Assembly (NCBI GenBank): GCA_900762245.1
Contig: CAAFFR010000058.1
Location: forward strand, 1-10,343
From: an uncultured Oscillospiraceae bacterium
GTDB taxonomy: Bacteria > Bacillota_A > Clostridia > Oscillospirales > Oscillospiraceae
Reading direction: 5' to 3'
DNA length: 10,343 bases
In this document: one piece after another, positions 1 to 7,018 of the stretch
Numbering within the stretch: the stretch's first letter is position 1
Layout: every line of letters begins with the position of its first letter
Translations under genes and position numbers: made by a program
The notes under the pieces: model-generated
The model's input: the letters and a program-made list of their open reading frames with translations, nothing else
Databases searched by the model: none
What the model was told of the DNA's origin: nothing

Positions 1-66
1 ATCAATGAAGCCTGCCAGAAACAGCAGGGGACAGACAACGAGAAACATTTCACCTGTAATATTCAT
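1..66 (-). CDS. TauE/SafE family permease, N-terminus only (cut by window edge)
   Basis: The minus strand starts with ATG at 66-64 and stays open to the window edge, giving 22 codons. An AAGGTG ribosome site lies at 80-75, 8 bases before the start. The peptide opens MNITGEMF and continues LVVCPLLFLAGFID, a hydrophobic first membrane segment ending in an acidic residue. This resembles the N-terminus of TauE/SafE-type permeases, in which an FLAGF-(I/V)-D segment commonly leads into a glycine-rich AGGGG motif; that motif would lie beyond the edge and cannot be seen. The family includes exporters of sulfite and organosulfonates and poorly characterised organic-anion carriers. It lies downstream of the regulator, on the same strand, but a terminator hairpin separates them, so it probably has its own promoter. 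The gene call is good; the family call rests on one short segment. Confidence 0.6.
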   Translation of the reverse strand, partial: MNITGEMFLVVCPLLFLAGFID

Positions 67-140
67 AAATTCATCACCTTACTATAGTTTATCATACACT
101 CTTCCGGAATGCAGGAAGGGAATTCTGGGAGAGCGTATTG

Positions 141-200
141 ATTTGAAACGATAAAAAGTCGAAGTGGAAAGAAAAACAAATACTGTGGCAAAATGAAACA
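141..200 (-). promoter_or_regulatory. Upstream region of the TauE/SafE gene with two GTTTCA boxes
   Basis: Read on the minus strand, this stretch contains TGTTTCAT (200-193) and CGTTTCAAAT (150-141), both in the same orientation and upstream of the start at 66. The same GTTTCA half-site recurs upstream of the kinase and the permease. I see no convincing -35/-10 pair here; TATGAT near 99-94 is a possible -10 without a clear partner. This is a candidate operator region, based only on motif recurrence. Confidence 0.25.
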
Positions 201-216
201 GACCAAAGGGAAGAAG

Positions 217-245
217 AAAGCCGTACGTAGGCAGCGTACGGCTTT
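217..245 (-). terminator. Rho-independent terminator of the regulator gene
   Basis: A perfect 11-bp stem, AAAGCCGTACG (217-227) with CGTACGGCTTT (235-245), encloses a 7-base loop. It lies 3 bases beyond the stop codon of the minus-strand regulator (251-249). On the minus strand the stem's 3' arm runs into a pyrimidine tract (TTTCTTCTTCCCTTT), a moderate U-tract. The plus-strand side ends in TTTT, so it could also stop transcription in that direction. It insulates the TauE/SafE gene from regulator transcription. Confidence 0.8.
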
Positions 246-248
246 TGC

Positions 249-2048
249 TCATTTGTTTCCATTCTGGTTCAGGTGACGCCACATGGTGGTGCGACCGATT
301 TTCAGCTGCTTGGCAGCGGCGGTCTGATTTCCGTTATTGGCGATCAGGGCCTGTTCAATGGCACTGCGGATGATCTGATCCAGCGTCTGCATCTCCTGGG
401 ACTCCTGCCGGGTAACGCGGTAAACTGCCGAGATGGAAGCGGAGCTGCGCTCCCGGGACAGGATTTCTGCCACGGTGCTGCTGTGGATGTAATAGGAGGT
501 GGTAATGGTAGCCAGCTCCTGAAGGATCCGCTTAAACTGGGTATAATTGTCCGGCCATGGGAAACTGCGCAGCTGATCGAAGGCCCGTGCCTCGAAGCCG
601 GATATCTGCTTGCCCAACTCCAGATTCAGCCGTCCCAGATAGAGGCTGGCCAGAGAAGGAATCTCATCGGCGCGGCTGCGGAGGGTGGGCAGCATCATAG
701 GAATGCAGGAGAGGGCCTGCATCAGCTTTCGGGCGGTCTCCGGAAGGTTGCTGCCCTCCGGACAGGTGCAGGAGAACAGCAGCCGTTCCCGGTTGGGCAG
801 ATCGGTGGAAAGGATCAGTGCCTGCAAGGCTTCTCCATGGGCGGGGGCGATACAGTCAAAATTCTGGAAATGGATGGTGTTGCTTCTGTCATTAAGCGGG
901 GAGTTGTAGTGATTCAACAGAAAATCCCAGCTTTTTTCGTTGGTCTGGGCACAGTCAATGACCACGAAGGGGCGGTTGCTCAGGGGGCTTCTCAAATAGA
1001 GCAGTCTTGCGATCTGTTCTTTGCCGGTGCCGGTTTCGCCAACGATCATGACGGGCTGCCGGGTTGCGGCGATGGAAGAGATGCTGCTGTCCAATGTGCC
1101 CAGGGCACCGCTGAGATTATAAAAGCTGTTATGGAACAGATGCTCGCATTCGCTCTTGCTGTAGAACCGGATGCCGTTTTTTCCGCCCCGCAGGGGGATC
1201 TGGGCAGTGCTGTAATGGAACAGATAGTATATGCTGGAACCGATATGGATCTGCTGAGCAACCGCACGGAACAGACTGCCTCTTTGGTTATAGTAAAACT
1301 TCAGGGAAGAACGGAAGGGGATCTCCAGGATTTTGCTGCGCAGAACAGACAACAGCTCCGGGCTGGGATCCGTAGGCTCGCAGAAGTGGGTCGTACCTTC
1401 TTCGTCCAGAACCACAACGCATTCCGCTTCCTCCCGCATAATGCAGCTCAGGAACATATTTTCCAGCCGGAGTCTGCGGAAACCGGCACTCATGGAAATG
1501 GCCAGCTGGAATGCGCTGTTCAGACTTTCGGAACCGGATGTGATGAGGAATGCATTCAGCCCCAGCTCCTGGGCCAGGGTATAGGTTGCCATATCGCCGA
1601 TGATCATGCTGTAGCCATCCTGCTGCAGCCTGGTGAGGACAGGCAGGATTTCTTCAGTGCTGTGGACGGTGATGATATCGATCTGGGTCTGCATCAGATC
1701 GCAAAGGGTATGGGCAGGGGTGGTAATGTTGGAAAAGCCAACGATGGCATACCGGCTGGTGTAGTTTTCCGCCAGCTTCATGATCCGCAGAATGTCGTAG
1801 ACAGACGTAGTGATCTCCACCACGGGGATATCGGTGATCTGGCGGATCATCCGGGCGGTACCGCCCCGGGAAATGATACAGTCATAGGCATCCTGAATGC
1901 GTTCCTGGACGATAGCAACACCATCGTCCATGTCGCCGGTAAAGACATCCAGATGAATATTGGGGAAATTTCTTGCCTCCCGCTCCATGGCAACTCGCAT
2001 GCCTTCGTAGGGTGCAATGCCCAGAATATGTACCGGAAGCTGTTTCAT
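249..2048 (-). CDS. PrpR-type transcriptional regulator with degenerate sigma-54 AAA+ domain
   Basis: This 599-residue cytosolic DNA-binding regulator probably controls the operon read divergently from it. Residues ~5-190 match the PrpR N-terminal ligand domain, with the typical IISRGGTARMIRQ...DIPVVEI stretch at 58-79; in PrpR that domain senses a small organic acid (2-methylcitrate). A central AAA+ region (~310-530) keeps Walker A (GETGTGKE, 337-344) and an LRSRADEIP arginine-finger-like segment (456-464). The GAFTGA loop that contacts sigma-54 is absent: only about 25 residues lie between IDCAQ (364) and the Walker B position, where TIHFQNFDCI (391-400) lacks the Asp-Glu pair. The C-terminus (561-595) is a Fis-type HTH (GNQTAAAKQLKIGRTTMWRHL). 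The start follows AAAGGAG (2062-2056) by 7 bases. I infer a repressor or activator that does not need sigma-54. The ligand is unknown, plausibly the organic acid degraded by the neighbouring genes. Confidence 0.88.
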   Translation of the reverse strand: MKQLPVHILGIAPYEGMRVAMEREARNFPNIHLDVFTGDMDDGVAIVQERIQDAYDCIISRGGTARMIRQITDIPVVEITTSVYDILRIMKLAENYTSRYAIVGFSNITTPAHTLCDLMQTQIDIITVHSTEEILPVLTRLQQDGYSMIIGDMATYTLAQELGLNAFLITSGSESLNSAFQLAISMSAGFRRLRLENMFLSCIMREEAECVVVLDEEGTTHFCEPTDPSPELLSVLRSKILEIPFRSSLKFYYNQRGSLFRAVAQQIHIGSSIYYLFHYSTAQIPLRGGKNGIRFYSKSECEHLFHNSFYNLSGALGTLDSSISSIAATRQPVMIVGETGTGKEQIARLLYLRSPLSNRPFVVIDCAQTNEKSWDFLLNHYNSPLNDRSNTIHFQNFDCIAPAHGEALQALILSTDLPNRERLLFSCTCPEGSNLPETARKLMQALSCIPMMLPTLRSRADEIPSLASLYLGRLNLELGKQISGFEARAFDQLRSFPWPDNYTQFKRILQELATITTSYYIHSSTVAEILSRERSSASISAVYRVTRQESQEMQTLDQIIRSAIEQALIANNGNQTAAAKQLKIGRTTMWRHLNQNGNK

Positions 2049-2100
2049 AATGCATCTCCTTTGGAGTGAAGCTAAACGCTTAATCTGTAAATTTGAACTA

Positions 2101-2129
2101 AGTGTATCATACTAAAACAATAATGTCTA
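2101..2129 (-). promoter_or_regulatory. Candidate promoter of the regulator gene
   Basis: On the minus strand TAGACA (2129-2124) and TACACT (2106-2101) are spaced by 17 bases and lie about 53 bases before the regulator start. An alternative -10, TATGAT, overlaps just upstream. Both are reasonable but not strong matches to the housekeeping consensus. Confidence 0.4.
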
Positions 2130-2154
2130 GTGAAAATCAAAATGAGCGATTCGG

Positions 2155-2206
2155 ATTGAAACTCCTTGTTAAGAGCAATTTTTGGTTCGTTGTGAATTGT
2201 TTCAAT
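2155..2206. promoter_or_regulatory. Inverted repeat ATTGAAAC...GTTTCAAT, candidate operator
   Basis: ATTGAAAC (2155-2162) and its exact complement GTTTCAAT (2199-2206) are 36 bases apart, about four helical turns centre to centre. The right half overlaps the spacer and -10 of the first plus-strand promoter; the left half lies between the two divergent transcription units. The spacing would suit a dimer-of-dimers or looped binding by the divergent PrpR-type regulator. Which protein binds is inferred from position only. Confidence 0.45.
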
Positions 2207-2211
2207 ATAAT
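2182..2211 (+). promoter_or_regulatory. Candidate upstream promoter of the operon (P1)
   Basis: TTGGTT (2182-2187), an 18-base spacer and a perfect TATAAT (2206-2211) form a housekeeping-type promoter about 80 bases before the kinase start. The GTTTCAAT half-site touches its -10, which would suit repression. Confidence 0.45.
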
Positions 2212-2233
2212 ACACTGTTGCATTGTTTATTAA

Positions 2234-2262
2234 TTGGTAAGGCCTTGGAATCGCCGTATAAT
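2234..2262 (+). promoter_or_regulatory. Main operon promoter (P2), TTGGTA-N17-TATAAT
   Basis: TTGGTA (2234-2239), a 17-base spacer and perfect TATAAT (2257-2262) lie 26 bases before the kinase ATG. The spacer carries TTGGA (2245-2249) and CCG directly before the -10, an arrangement repeated at the same distances in the permease promoter (8645-8673). This argues for shared control through the spacer region. No sigma-54 (GG-N10-GC) element is evident here. Confidence 0.65.
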
Positions 2263-2288
2263 AACATCACAGAAAGTGAGGTGTCATT

Positions 2289-3545
2289 ATGCTGACCCGA
2301 TTGCTGATTGTTGCAGATGACTTTACCGGTGCTCTGGATACCGGTGTGCAGTTTGCCTCCCGGGGACTGTCAACCAGAGTTGTCACGGACCATGCATTAT
2401 CTCTGGATACCTTTACAGACAGCTGTGAAGTGCTTGTGGTAGATGCAGAAACAAGACATCTCGCAGCAGAAAGAGCCTACCACATCGTGTATTCCATCGC
2501 ATCCCAAACAAAGGAACTGGGGATTCCTTATATTTATAAAAAGACAGATTCAGCACTCCGGGGTAATGTTGGTGCAGAACTGACGGCACTGCTGAAAGCC
2601 ACCGGCCAGAAGCGGCTGCCCTTCCTGCCTGCATTCCCCCAGACGGACAGAATCACGGCAGGAGGCATCCACTACATCAACGGCGTGCCGGTTGCGGAAA
2701 GCGTGTTCGGCAAAGATCCGTTTGAGCCTGTCATCCATTCCCGGATAACCGATCTGATCGCGGCGCAGAGCGATGTGGCCGTTACCAGCCTCCCTGCAGT
2801 GAAAGAGACGGATGATCTTTCCGGGGCAGAGGGCATTGTGGTATTTGACGCGGCTTCTTCGGAAGATCTGGAACGGACCGGTCGGCAGCTGCTGAAGCAG
2901 GGCGGACTGGCAATTATGGCCGGCTGTGCCGGTTTCGGCTCCGTGCTTCCGAAGATTCTGAATCTGGGCAGCGGAACAACTGCTTCCATCTCGCATCTGG
3001 ATCCCAATTTCCTGGTGATCTGCGGCAGTGTAAACCCCATTACCGTGGGACAGCTGGACCGGGCAGAGCAGGAGGGCTTCCTGCGGATCCGCCTGGAACC
3101 GAAGCAGAAACTGGATCCTGCATATTGGGCTACCCCCACCGGCGAAGAGACATTCCAGAAGATCTGGAATCAGCTGGACAGCAGCCCCTGGCGGATCCTG
3201 GACACCAATGATGCGGAGGGAGCTTACAGCACCGCAGAATATGCGGCGCAGCATGGCATGTCCATCGAAGATGTGCGTCAGGCGGTTTCCCGCACCGTCG
3301 GCTATCTGGTGAGCCGTCTGTTCCCGGATCCCAATCTGGGAACCTTGCTGATCACCGGCGGTGATACCTTGCTGCAGTGCATGAAATATATGGGCGTGCA
3401 GGAAATCGAACCGCTGTGCGAGCTGGATGCCGGCGTGGTGCTGTCCCGGTTTACTTATCAGAGTTACACCCGGTATGTGATTTCAAAGTCCGGTGGCTTT
3501 GGAAGAGAGGAACTTCTGACCCAGCTGGCGAAGCGGCTTGCCTGA
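2289..3545 (+). CDS. Four-carbon acid-sugar kinase (DUF1537 family)
   Basis: Cytosolic ATP-dependent kinase of 418 residues, the usual family length. The family phosphorylates four-carbon sugar acids such as D-threonate, D-erythronate or 3-oxo-tetronates at O4. The N-terminal substrate domain shows ADDFTGALD (9-17) and KKTDSALRGN (84-93). The C-terminal nucleotide domain shows GSVNPIT (246-252), ITGGDT (355-360) and SKSGGFG (399-405). All expected motifs are present, so it should be active. Partnership with the PdxA homologue at 7019 points to the DtnK/DenK (4-phosphotetronate) route rather than the OtnK (3-oxo-tetronate) route, which uses different partners. The start follows GAGGTG (2278-2283) by 5 bases. 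It is the first gene of the operon. Its codon use is more mixed than that of the genes behind it, which strongly prefer C-ending codons, suggesting lower expression or a different history. The exact substrate is inferred. Confidence 0.9.
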   Translation: MLTRLLIVADDFTGALDTGVQFASRGLSTRVVTDHALSLDTFTDSCEVLVVDAETRHLAAERAYHIVYSIASQTKELGIPYIYKKTDSALRGNVGAELTALLKATGQKRLPFLPAFPQTDRITAGGIHYINGVPVAESVFGKDPFEPVIHSRITDLIAAQSDVAVTSLPAVKETDDLSGAEGIVVFDAASSEDLERTGRQLLKQGGLAIMAGCAGFGSVLPKILNLGSGTTASISHLDPNFLVICGSVNPITVGQLDRAEQEGFLRIRLEPKQKLDPAYWATPTGEETFQKIWNQLDSSPWRILDTNDAEGAYSTAEYAAQHGMSIEDVRQAVSRTVGYLVSRLFPDPNLGTLLITGGDTLLQCMKYMGVQEIEPLCELDAGVVLSRFTYQSYTRYVISKSGGFGREELLTQLAKRLA

Positions 3546-3587
3546 AAAATATATAATCAACAAAATTAAGATAATGGAGGAACAAGA

Positions 3588-4814
3588 ATGGAAAACAAAG
3601 ATCTTTATCTGAAGGAGAACACCACCGGTTTTCCCATGCTGCCCGGTTTGACGGCTGATGGCCAGTGCTACTACAACCCCGAAATGGGTACCGTGGAAGC
3701 CGCCATCCCCAACGGCGGCTGGCGCACCTGCCATGGCCCCGGAATGGTGGAACTGCCCAACGGCGACCTGCTGTGCTGCTGGTTTGCTGGCACATTCGAA
3801 GGCGACACCGATGTGCATATCGTCTGCTCCCGTCTGCCCAAGGGTGAGAGCAAGTGGACTGAGCCTGTTGATGTCTCCAACGATAATACCCGTTCCGAGC
3901 AGAACCCCTCCCTGTTCTACGGTCCCGACGGTGCTGTCTGGTGCATGTACACCGCACAGCTGGGCCGCAATGCCGGTCAGGACAACATGCAGTTCACCGC
4001 ACAGGTTCGCTGCCAGAAGTCTTTTGACGGCGGTCTGACCTGGTCCGAGCCCGAGACAATCTTCCCCGAGGAAGGCACCTTCTCCCGTCAGCCCATCCAG
4101 ATCCTGTCCAACGGCCGCTGGATCTACGGCAACTGGATCTGCAGAAGCGCCAACGGCCTGGCCGGTGACCCTTCCGCTTTCCGTATCTCCGATGACGGCG
4201 GCAAGACCTGGACCGACCGGATCTTCATGCCCAACTCCAATGGCTGTGTCCACCCCACCATCGTGGAGTGCTTCGATGTTCCCGGCCATCTGGTGGCTTT
4301 CATGCGCAGCCGCAAGGCCGACTTCATTTACCGCAGCGAGTCCTTCGACTGGGGCAGCAACTGGGCAGAGCCCAAGCCCACCCCCCTGCCCAACAATAAC
4401 TCCTCCATCAGCGCCATCCGTACACAGTCCGGCCGCATCGCCATTGCCTACAACCCCACCTGCGTCCCCGAAGATTACGCAAGCGACATCGCATGGCCCG
4501 GCCTGCGCTGCCCCGTTGCCGTGGCTCTGTCTGAGGACAACGGTCTGACCTTCCCCATGATCCGCTGGATGGAGCGCGGCGAAGGCTACATCGGTGCCGA
4601 GAATGCCTGCAACAACCGTCAGTACGAGTATCCCTACATCATGCAGTCCAGAGACGGCCGCCTGCACCTGACCTCTGCAGCTTTTACCCGCGTTGCCGTT
4701 AAGTACGTCTCCTTCACCGAAGAGGACGTCATGGGTGACAAGCGCGAGCGTTACAGCGTCTATAACCCCACTTCCGGTGAAGGCGCAAGAGAGCGTTCCC
4801 TGGCTCACAAGTAA
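3588..4814 (+). CDS. Sialidase-fold (BNR/Asp-box) protein, cytosolic
   Basis: A 408-residue six-bladed beta-propeller-type protein of the BNR_2 group. Asp-boxes are at 145-152 (SFDGGLTW), 201-208 (SDDGGKTW) and 315-322 (SEDNGLTF), with a degenerate one at 252-259 (SFDWGSNW). The N-terminal CHGPGMVELPNGDLL (48-62) is the usual first-strand pattern of BNR_2 proteins. The N-terminus (MENKDLYLKE) is hydrophilic with no signal peptide, so it acts in the cytosol on imported material. Sialidase-fold enzymes cleave 2-keto-3-deoxy sugars such as sialic acid, KDN or KDO, but this subgroup also contains proteins of other or unknown activity. The catalytic arginine triad cannot be assigned by eye. It follows the kinase after 42 AT-rich bases with a GGAGG site. 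A role in releasing or isomerising the pathway substrate is inference; no N-acetylneuraminate genes are nearby. Confidence 0.8.
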   Translation: MENKDLYLKENTTGFPMLPGLTADGQCYYNPEMGTVEAAIPNGGWRTCHGPGMVELPNGDLLCCWFAGTFEGDTDVHIVCSRLPKGESKWTEPVDVSNDNTRSEQNPSLFYGPDGAVWCMYTAQLGRNAGQDNMQFTAQVRCQKSFDGGLTWSEPETIFPEEGTFSRQPIQILSNGRWIYGNWICRSANGLAGDPSAFRISDDGGKTWTDRIFMPNSNGCVHPTIVECFDVPGHLVAFMRSRKADFIYRSESFDWGSNWAEPKPTPLPNNNSSISAIRTQSGRIAIAYNPTCVPEDYASDIAWPGLRCPVAVALSEDNGLTFPMIRWMERGEGYIGAENACNNRQYEYPYIMQSRDGRLHLTSAAFTRVAVKYVSFTEEDVMGDKRERYSVYNPTSGEGARERSLAHK

Positions 4815-4836
4815 TTACCCGTTTCTCCTTCTTCCT

Positions 4837-4865
4837 GCCGGTGCCCGGTTCGCCGGGCACATGGC
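4837..4865 (+). other. Stable intercistronic hairpin with UUCG loop
   Basis: GTGCCCGG (4841-4848) pairs perfectly with CCGGGCAC (4853-4860) around a TTCG loop, extended by GCC/GGC (4837-4839 with 4863-4865). No T-run follows, so it is not a normal terminator. It lies 14 bases before the AGGAG site (4879-4883) of the dehydrogenase gene. It could protect or help process the mRNA. A similar hairpin follows the pdxA gene. Confidence 0.7.
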
Positions 4866-4891
4866 CAAACTACTGAATAGGAGCGATAACC

Positions 4892-6055
4892 ATGCTTACT
4901 TCTTATAATCTGAAGATGCCCCACGCTGTCTTTGGCGGCGAGAACGCCATGGACAACGTTACTGCTATTCTTAAGAGCAACAATGTCAAGCGCGTTGCCA
5001 TGTTCACCGACAAGGGCATCCGTGCCTGCGGTCTGTTTGAACTGCCCGAGGATGCTGTCAAGGCTTCCGGCGCTGACTACTATGTTCTGGACGATCTGCC
5101 TGCCGAGCCTTCCTACATGGCTGTTCAGAAGCTGGTGGACCAGTTCAAGGCCAGCGGTGCCGATATGATTGTTGCCTGCGGTGGCGGCTCCGTGTTGGAT
5201 GCTGCCAAGTTGGCAAGTGTTCTGGTCACCGATGAGTATGGCGTCAAGGAACTGCTGGACAATCCCGGCATGGCTCAGAAGTGCGTTCCCTGCGTTCTGA
5301 TCCCCACCACTGCCGGCACAGGTGCCGAAGTGACCCCCAACGCCATCGTGGCCGTTCCCGAGAAGGAACTGAAGGTTGGCATCGTCAATGCCAATATGAT
5401 CGCTGACTACGTCATCCTGGATGCACGGCTCATCAAAAACCTGCCCCGGAAGATCGCAGCTGCCACCGGTGTGGATGCGCTGGCCCACGCCATCGAGTGC
5501 TACACCAGCAAGAAGGCCAACCCCTTCTCCGATACCTTCGCCATGGAAGCACTAGACCTGATCCTGAACAATATCATCCCTGCCTGCGATGATCCCGAGG
5601 CCATGGATGCCAAAAACAAGATGCAAATCGCTGCCTTCTACGCCGGTATTGCCATCACTGCTTCCGGTACCACCGCTGTTCATGCCCTGAGCTATCCTCT
5701 GGGCGGCAAGTACCACATTGCCCACGGTGTTTCCAATGCTATCCTGCTGGCTCCCGTCATGCGTTTCAACGCATCTTACTGCCAGGAGCGTCTGGCTGCT
5801 GCCTATGACCGCTGCTGCCACGACGAGGTCAAGACCTGCAAGACTGCCGAAGAGAAGACCGCATGGGTCATCTCTACTCTGGAGCACATCGTCAAGTATC
5901 TGGAGATCCCCACCAGCCTGCAGGAATTTGGTGTTCCCGCAGAGGATATTGACGGTCTGGTAGAGGCCGGCATGCAGGTCCAGCGCCTGCTGGTGAACAA
6001 TATGCGCCCTGTCACCCCCGAGGACGCAAGAAAACTGTATCTGGAAATTCTGTAA
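4892..6055 (+). CDS. Iron-containing (group III) alcohol dehydrogenase
   Basis: Cytosolic NAD(P)-dependent dehydrogenase of 387 residues, normal for the family. The N-terminal dinucleotide domain shows CGGGSVLDAAK (96-106) and PTTAGTGAEVTPNA (138-151). The metal site is complete: D195 and H199 in DALAHAIECYTS, H264 in HALSYPLGG and H278 in HIAHGVSNA. The family interconverts aldehydes and primary alcohols; relatives include lactaldehyde reductase and 1,3-propanediol dehydrogenase. It directly precedes the aldolase, so its likely job is to reduce the aldehyde that the aldolase releases, using NADH regenerated by the PdxA-type enzyme. A polar, acidic aldehyde (four-carbon semialdehyde acid) is my inference. 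The start follows AGGAG by 8 bases. Codon use is strongly biased, as for an abundant enzyme. Confidence 0.92.
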   Translation: MLTSYNLKMPHAVFGGENAMDNVTAILKSNNVKRVAMFTDKGIRACGLFELPEDAVKASGADYYVLDDLPAEPSYMAVQKLVDQFKASGADMIVACGGGSVLDAAKLASVLVTDEYGVKELLDNPGMAQKCVPCVLIPTTAGTGAEVTPNAIVAVPEKELKVGIVNANMIADYVILDARLIKNLPRKIAAATGVDALAHAIECYTSKKANPFSDTFAMEALDLILNNIIPACDDPEAMDAKNKMQIAAFYAGIAITASGTTAVHALSYPLGGKYHIAHGVSNAILLAPVMRFNASYCQERLAAAYDRCCHDEVKTCKTAEEKTAWVISTLEHIVKYLEIPTSLQEFGVPAEDIDGLVEAGMQVQRLLVNNMRPVTPEDARKLYLEIL

Positions 6056-6084
6056 CAGGAAAACAAATAAAAGGAGATAATATT

Positions 6085-6987
6085 ATGAAGCATCTGGAAA
6101 TCAAGGGTATCATTCCTCCTGTCGTAACCCCCATGAATGCTGACGAGACCGTCAACATTGCCGAACTGCGCAACCAGGTCGAGCGTCAGATCCAGGGCGG
6201 CGTCCATGGCATTTTCCCCTTCGGCACCAACGGCGAAGGCTACATCCTGAGCCTGAAGGAGAAGGAAGAGATTCTGGAAGCTACCATCGATCAGGTCAAG
6301 GGCCGCATTCCCGTCTATGCCGGCACCGGCTGCACCTCCACCCGTGACACCGTTTACATGAGCAAGCGCGCTGAAGAGATGGGCGCTGACGCTCTGTCCA
6401 TCATCACTCCCAACTTCGCCGTTGCCAGCCAGAAGGAACTGTACGACCACTATGTGGAAGTTGCCAAGGCTGTCAATATTCCCATCGTTCTGTACAACAT
6501 CCCCGCCCGTACCGGCAACAAGCTGCTGCCCGAGACCGTCGCCAAGCTGGCCAAGGATGTTGACGTGATCCTGGGTGCCAAGGACTCCTCCGGCGACCGC
6601 GACAACCTGCTGGCTTACATCAACCAGACCCGCGACATCGGCAAGGACTTCTCCGTTCTGGCCGGTAACGATGGCAACATCTTCTTCTGCCTGCAGAACG
6701 GCGGCAAGGGCGGCATCGCCGGCCGTGCAAACCTGTGGCCCGAGACCGTTGCTTCCATCTACAACTACTTTGTAGCTGGTGAGGTCGAGAAGGCTGAAGA
6801 GGCTCAGAATGCCATTGCCAAGCTGCAGCGCGTCTTCAAGTTCGGCAACCCCAACACCATTATCAAGAAGGCTGTCAACCTGCTGGGTTACCCCGTGGGC
6901 GACTGCCGCAAGCCCTTCAGCTACCTGTGCGACGAGGGCATCGAGGAACTGAAGGCTGTTCTGGCTGAGACCGCTGACCTGAAGTAA
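6085..6987 (+). CDS. DapA-superfamily pyruvate-dependent aldolase
   Basis: A 300-residue TIM-barrel class I lyase of the DHDPS/N-acetylneuraminate lyase superfamily. The Schiff-base lysine is K166 (LGAKDSSGD), the catalytic tyrosine Y137 in YNIPARTG. R142, equivalent to the DHDPS arginine that holds the carboxylate of aspartate semialdehyde, is present. The pyruvate loop reads GTNGEG (47-52) instead of GTTGES, and the later loop reads GGKGGIAG (206-213) instead of GxGxISV. These changes argue against lysine biosynthesis and for a catabolic aldolase. The retained arginine suggests an aldehyde partner with a distal carboxylate. It sits between the dehydrogenase and pdxA genes, 29 bases behind the former with AAGGAG (6071-6076). 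A retro-aldol reaction giving pyruvate plus a four-carbon semialdehyde acid is inferred. Confidence 0.9.
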   Translation: MKHLEIKGIIPPVVTPMNADETVNIAELRNQVERQIQGGVHGIFPFGTNGEGYILSLKEKEEILEATIDQVKGRIPVYAGTGCTSTRDTVYMSKRAEEMGADALSIITPNFAVASQKELYDHYVEVAKAVNIPIVLYNIPARTGNKLLPETVAKLAKDVDVILGAKDSSGDRDNLLAYINQTRDIGKDFSVLAGNDGNIFFCLQNGGKGGIAGRANLWPETVASIYNYFVAGEVEKAEEAQNAIAKLQRVFKFGNPNTIIKKAVNLLGYPVGDCRKPFSYLCDEGIEELKAVLAETADLK

Positions 6988-7018
6988 GCAGCATCCATTC
7001 TAAGACAAGGAGAAACAT

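Noticed and set aside
2056..2066. CTCCAAAGGAG in the regulator leader as a hairpin hiding its ribosome site
   Set aside because: Only four base pairs around a three-base loop; too weak to claim control of translation.
273..2069. Long plus-strand open frame of about 598 codons opposite the regulator
   Set aside because: It lies wholly antisense to the regulator, has no ribosome site, and its product has no recognisable domains. Biased codon use on the real strand explains the lack of stops.
3546..3587. Internal promoter before the sialidase-fold gene (TATAAT at 3552-3557)
   Set aside because: No -35 box at a workable distance and no extended -10; the AT-rich gap alone could produce the match.
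6085..6987. Lysine biosynthesis (dihydrodipicolinate synthase) as the role of the DapA homologue
   Set aside because: Altered pyruvate loop and late loop, and the surrounding genes are catabolic with no other lysine genes.
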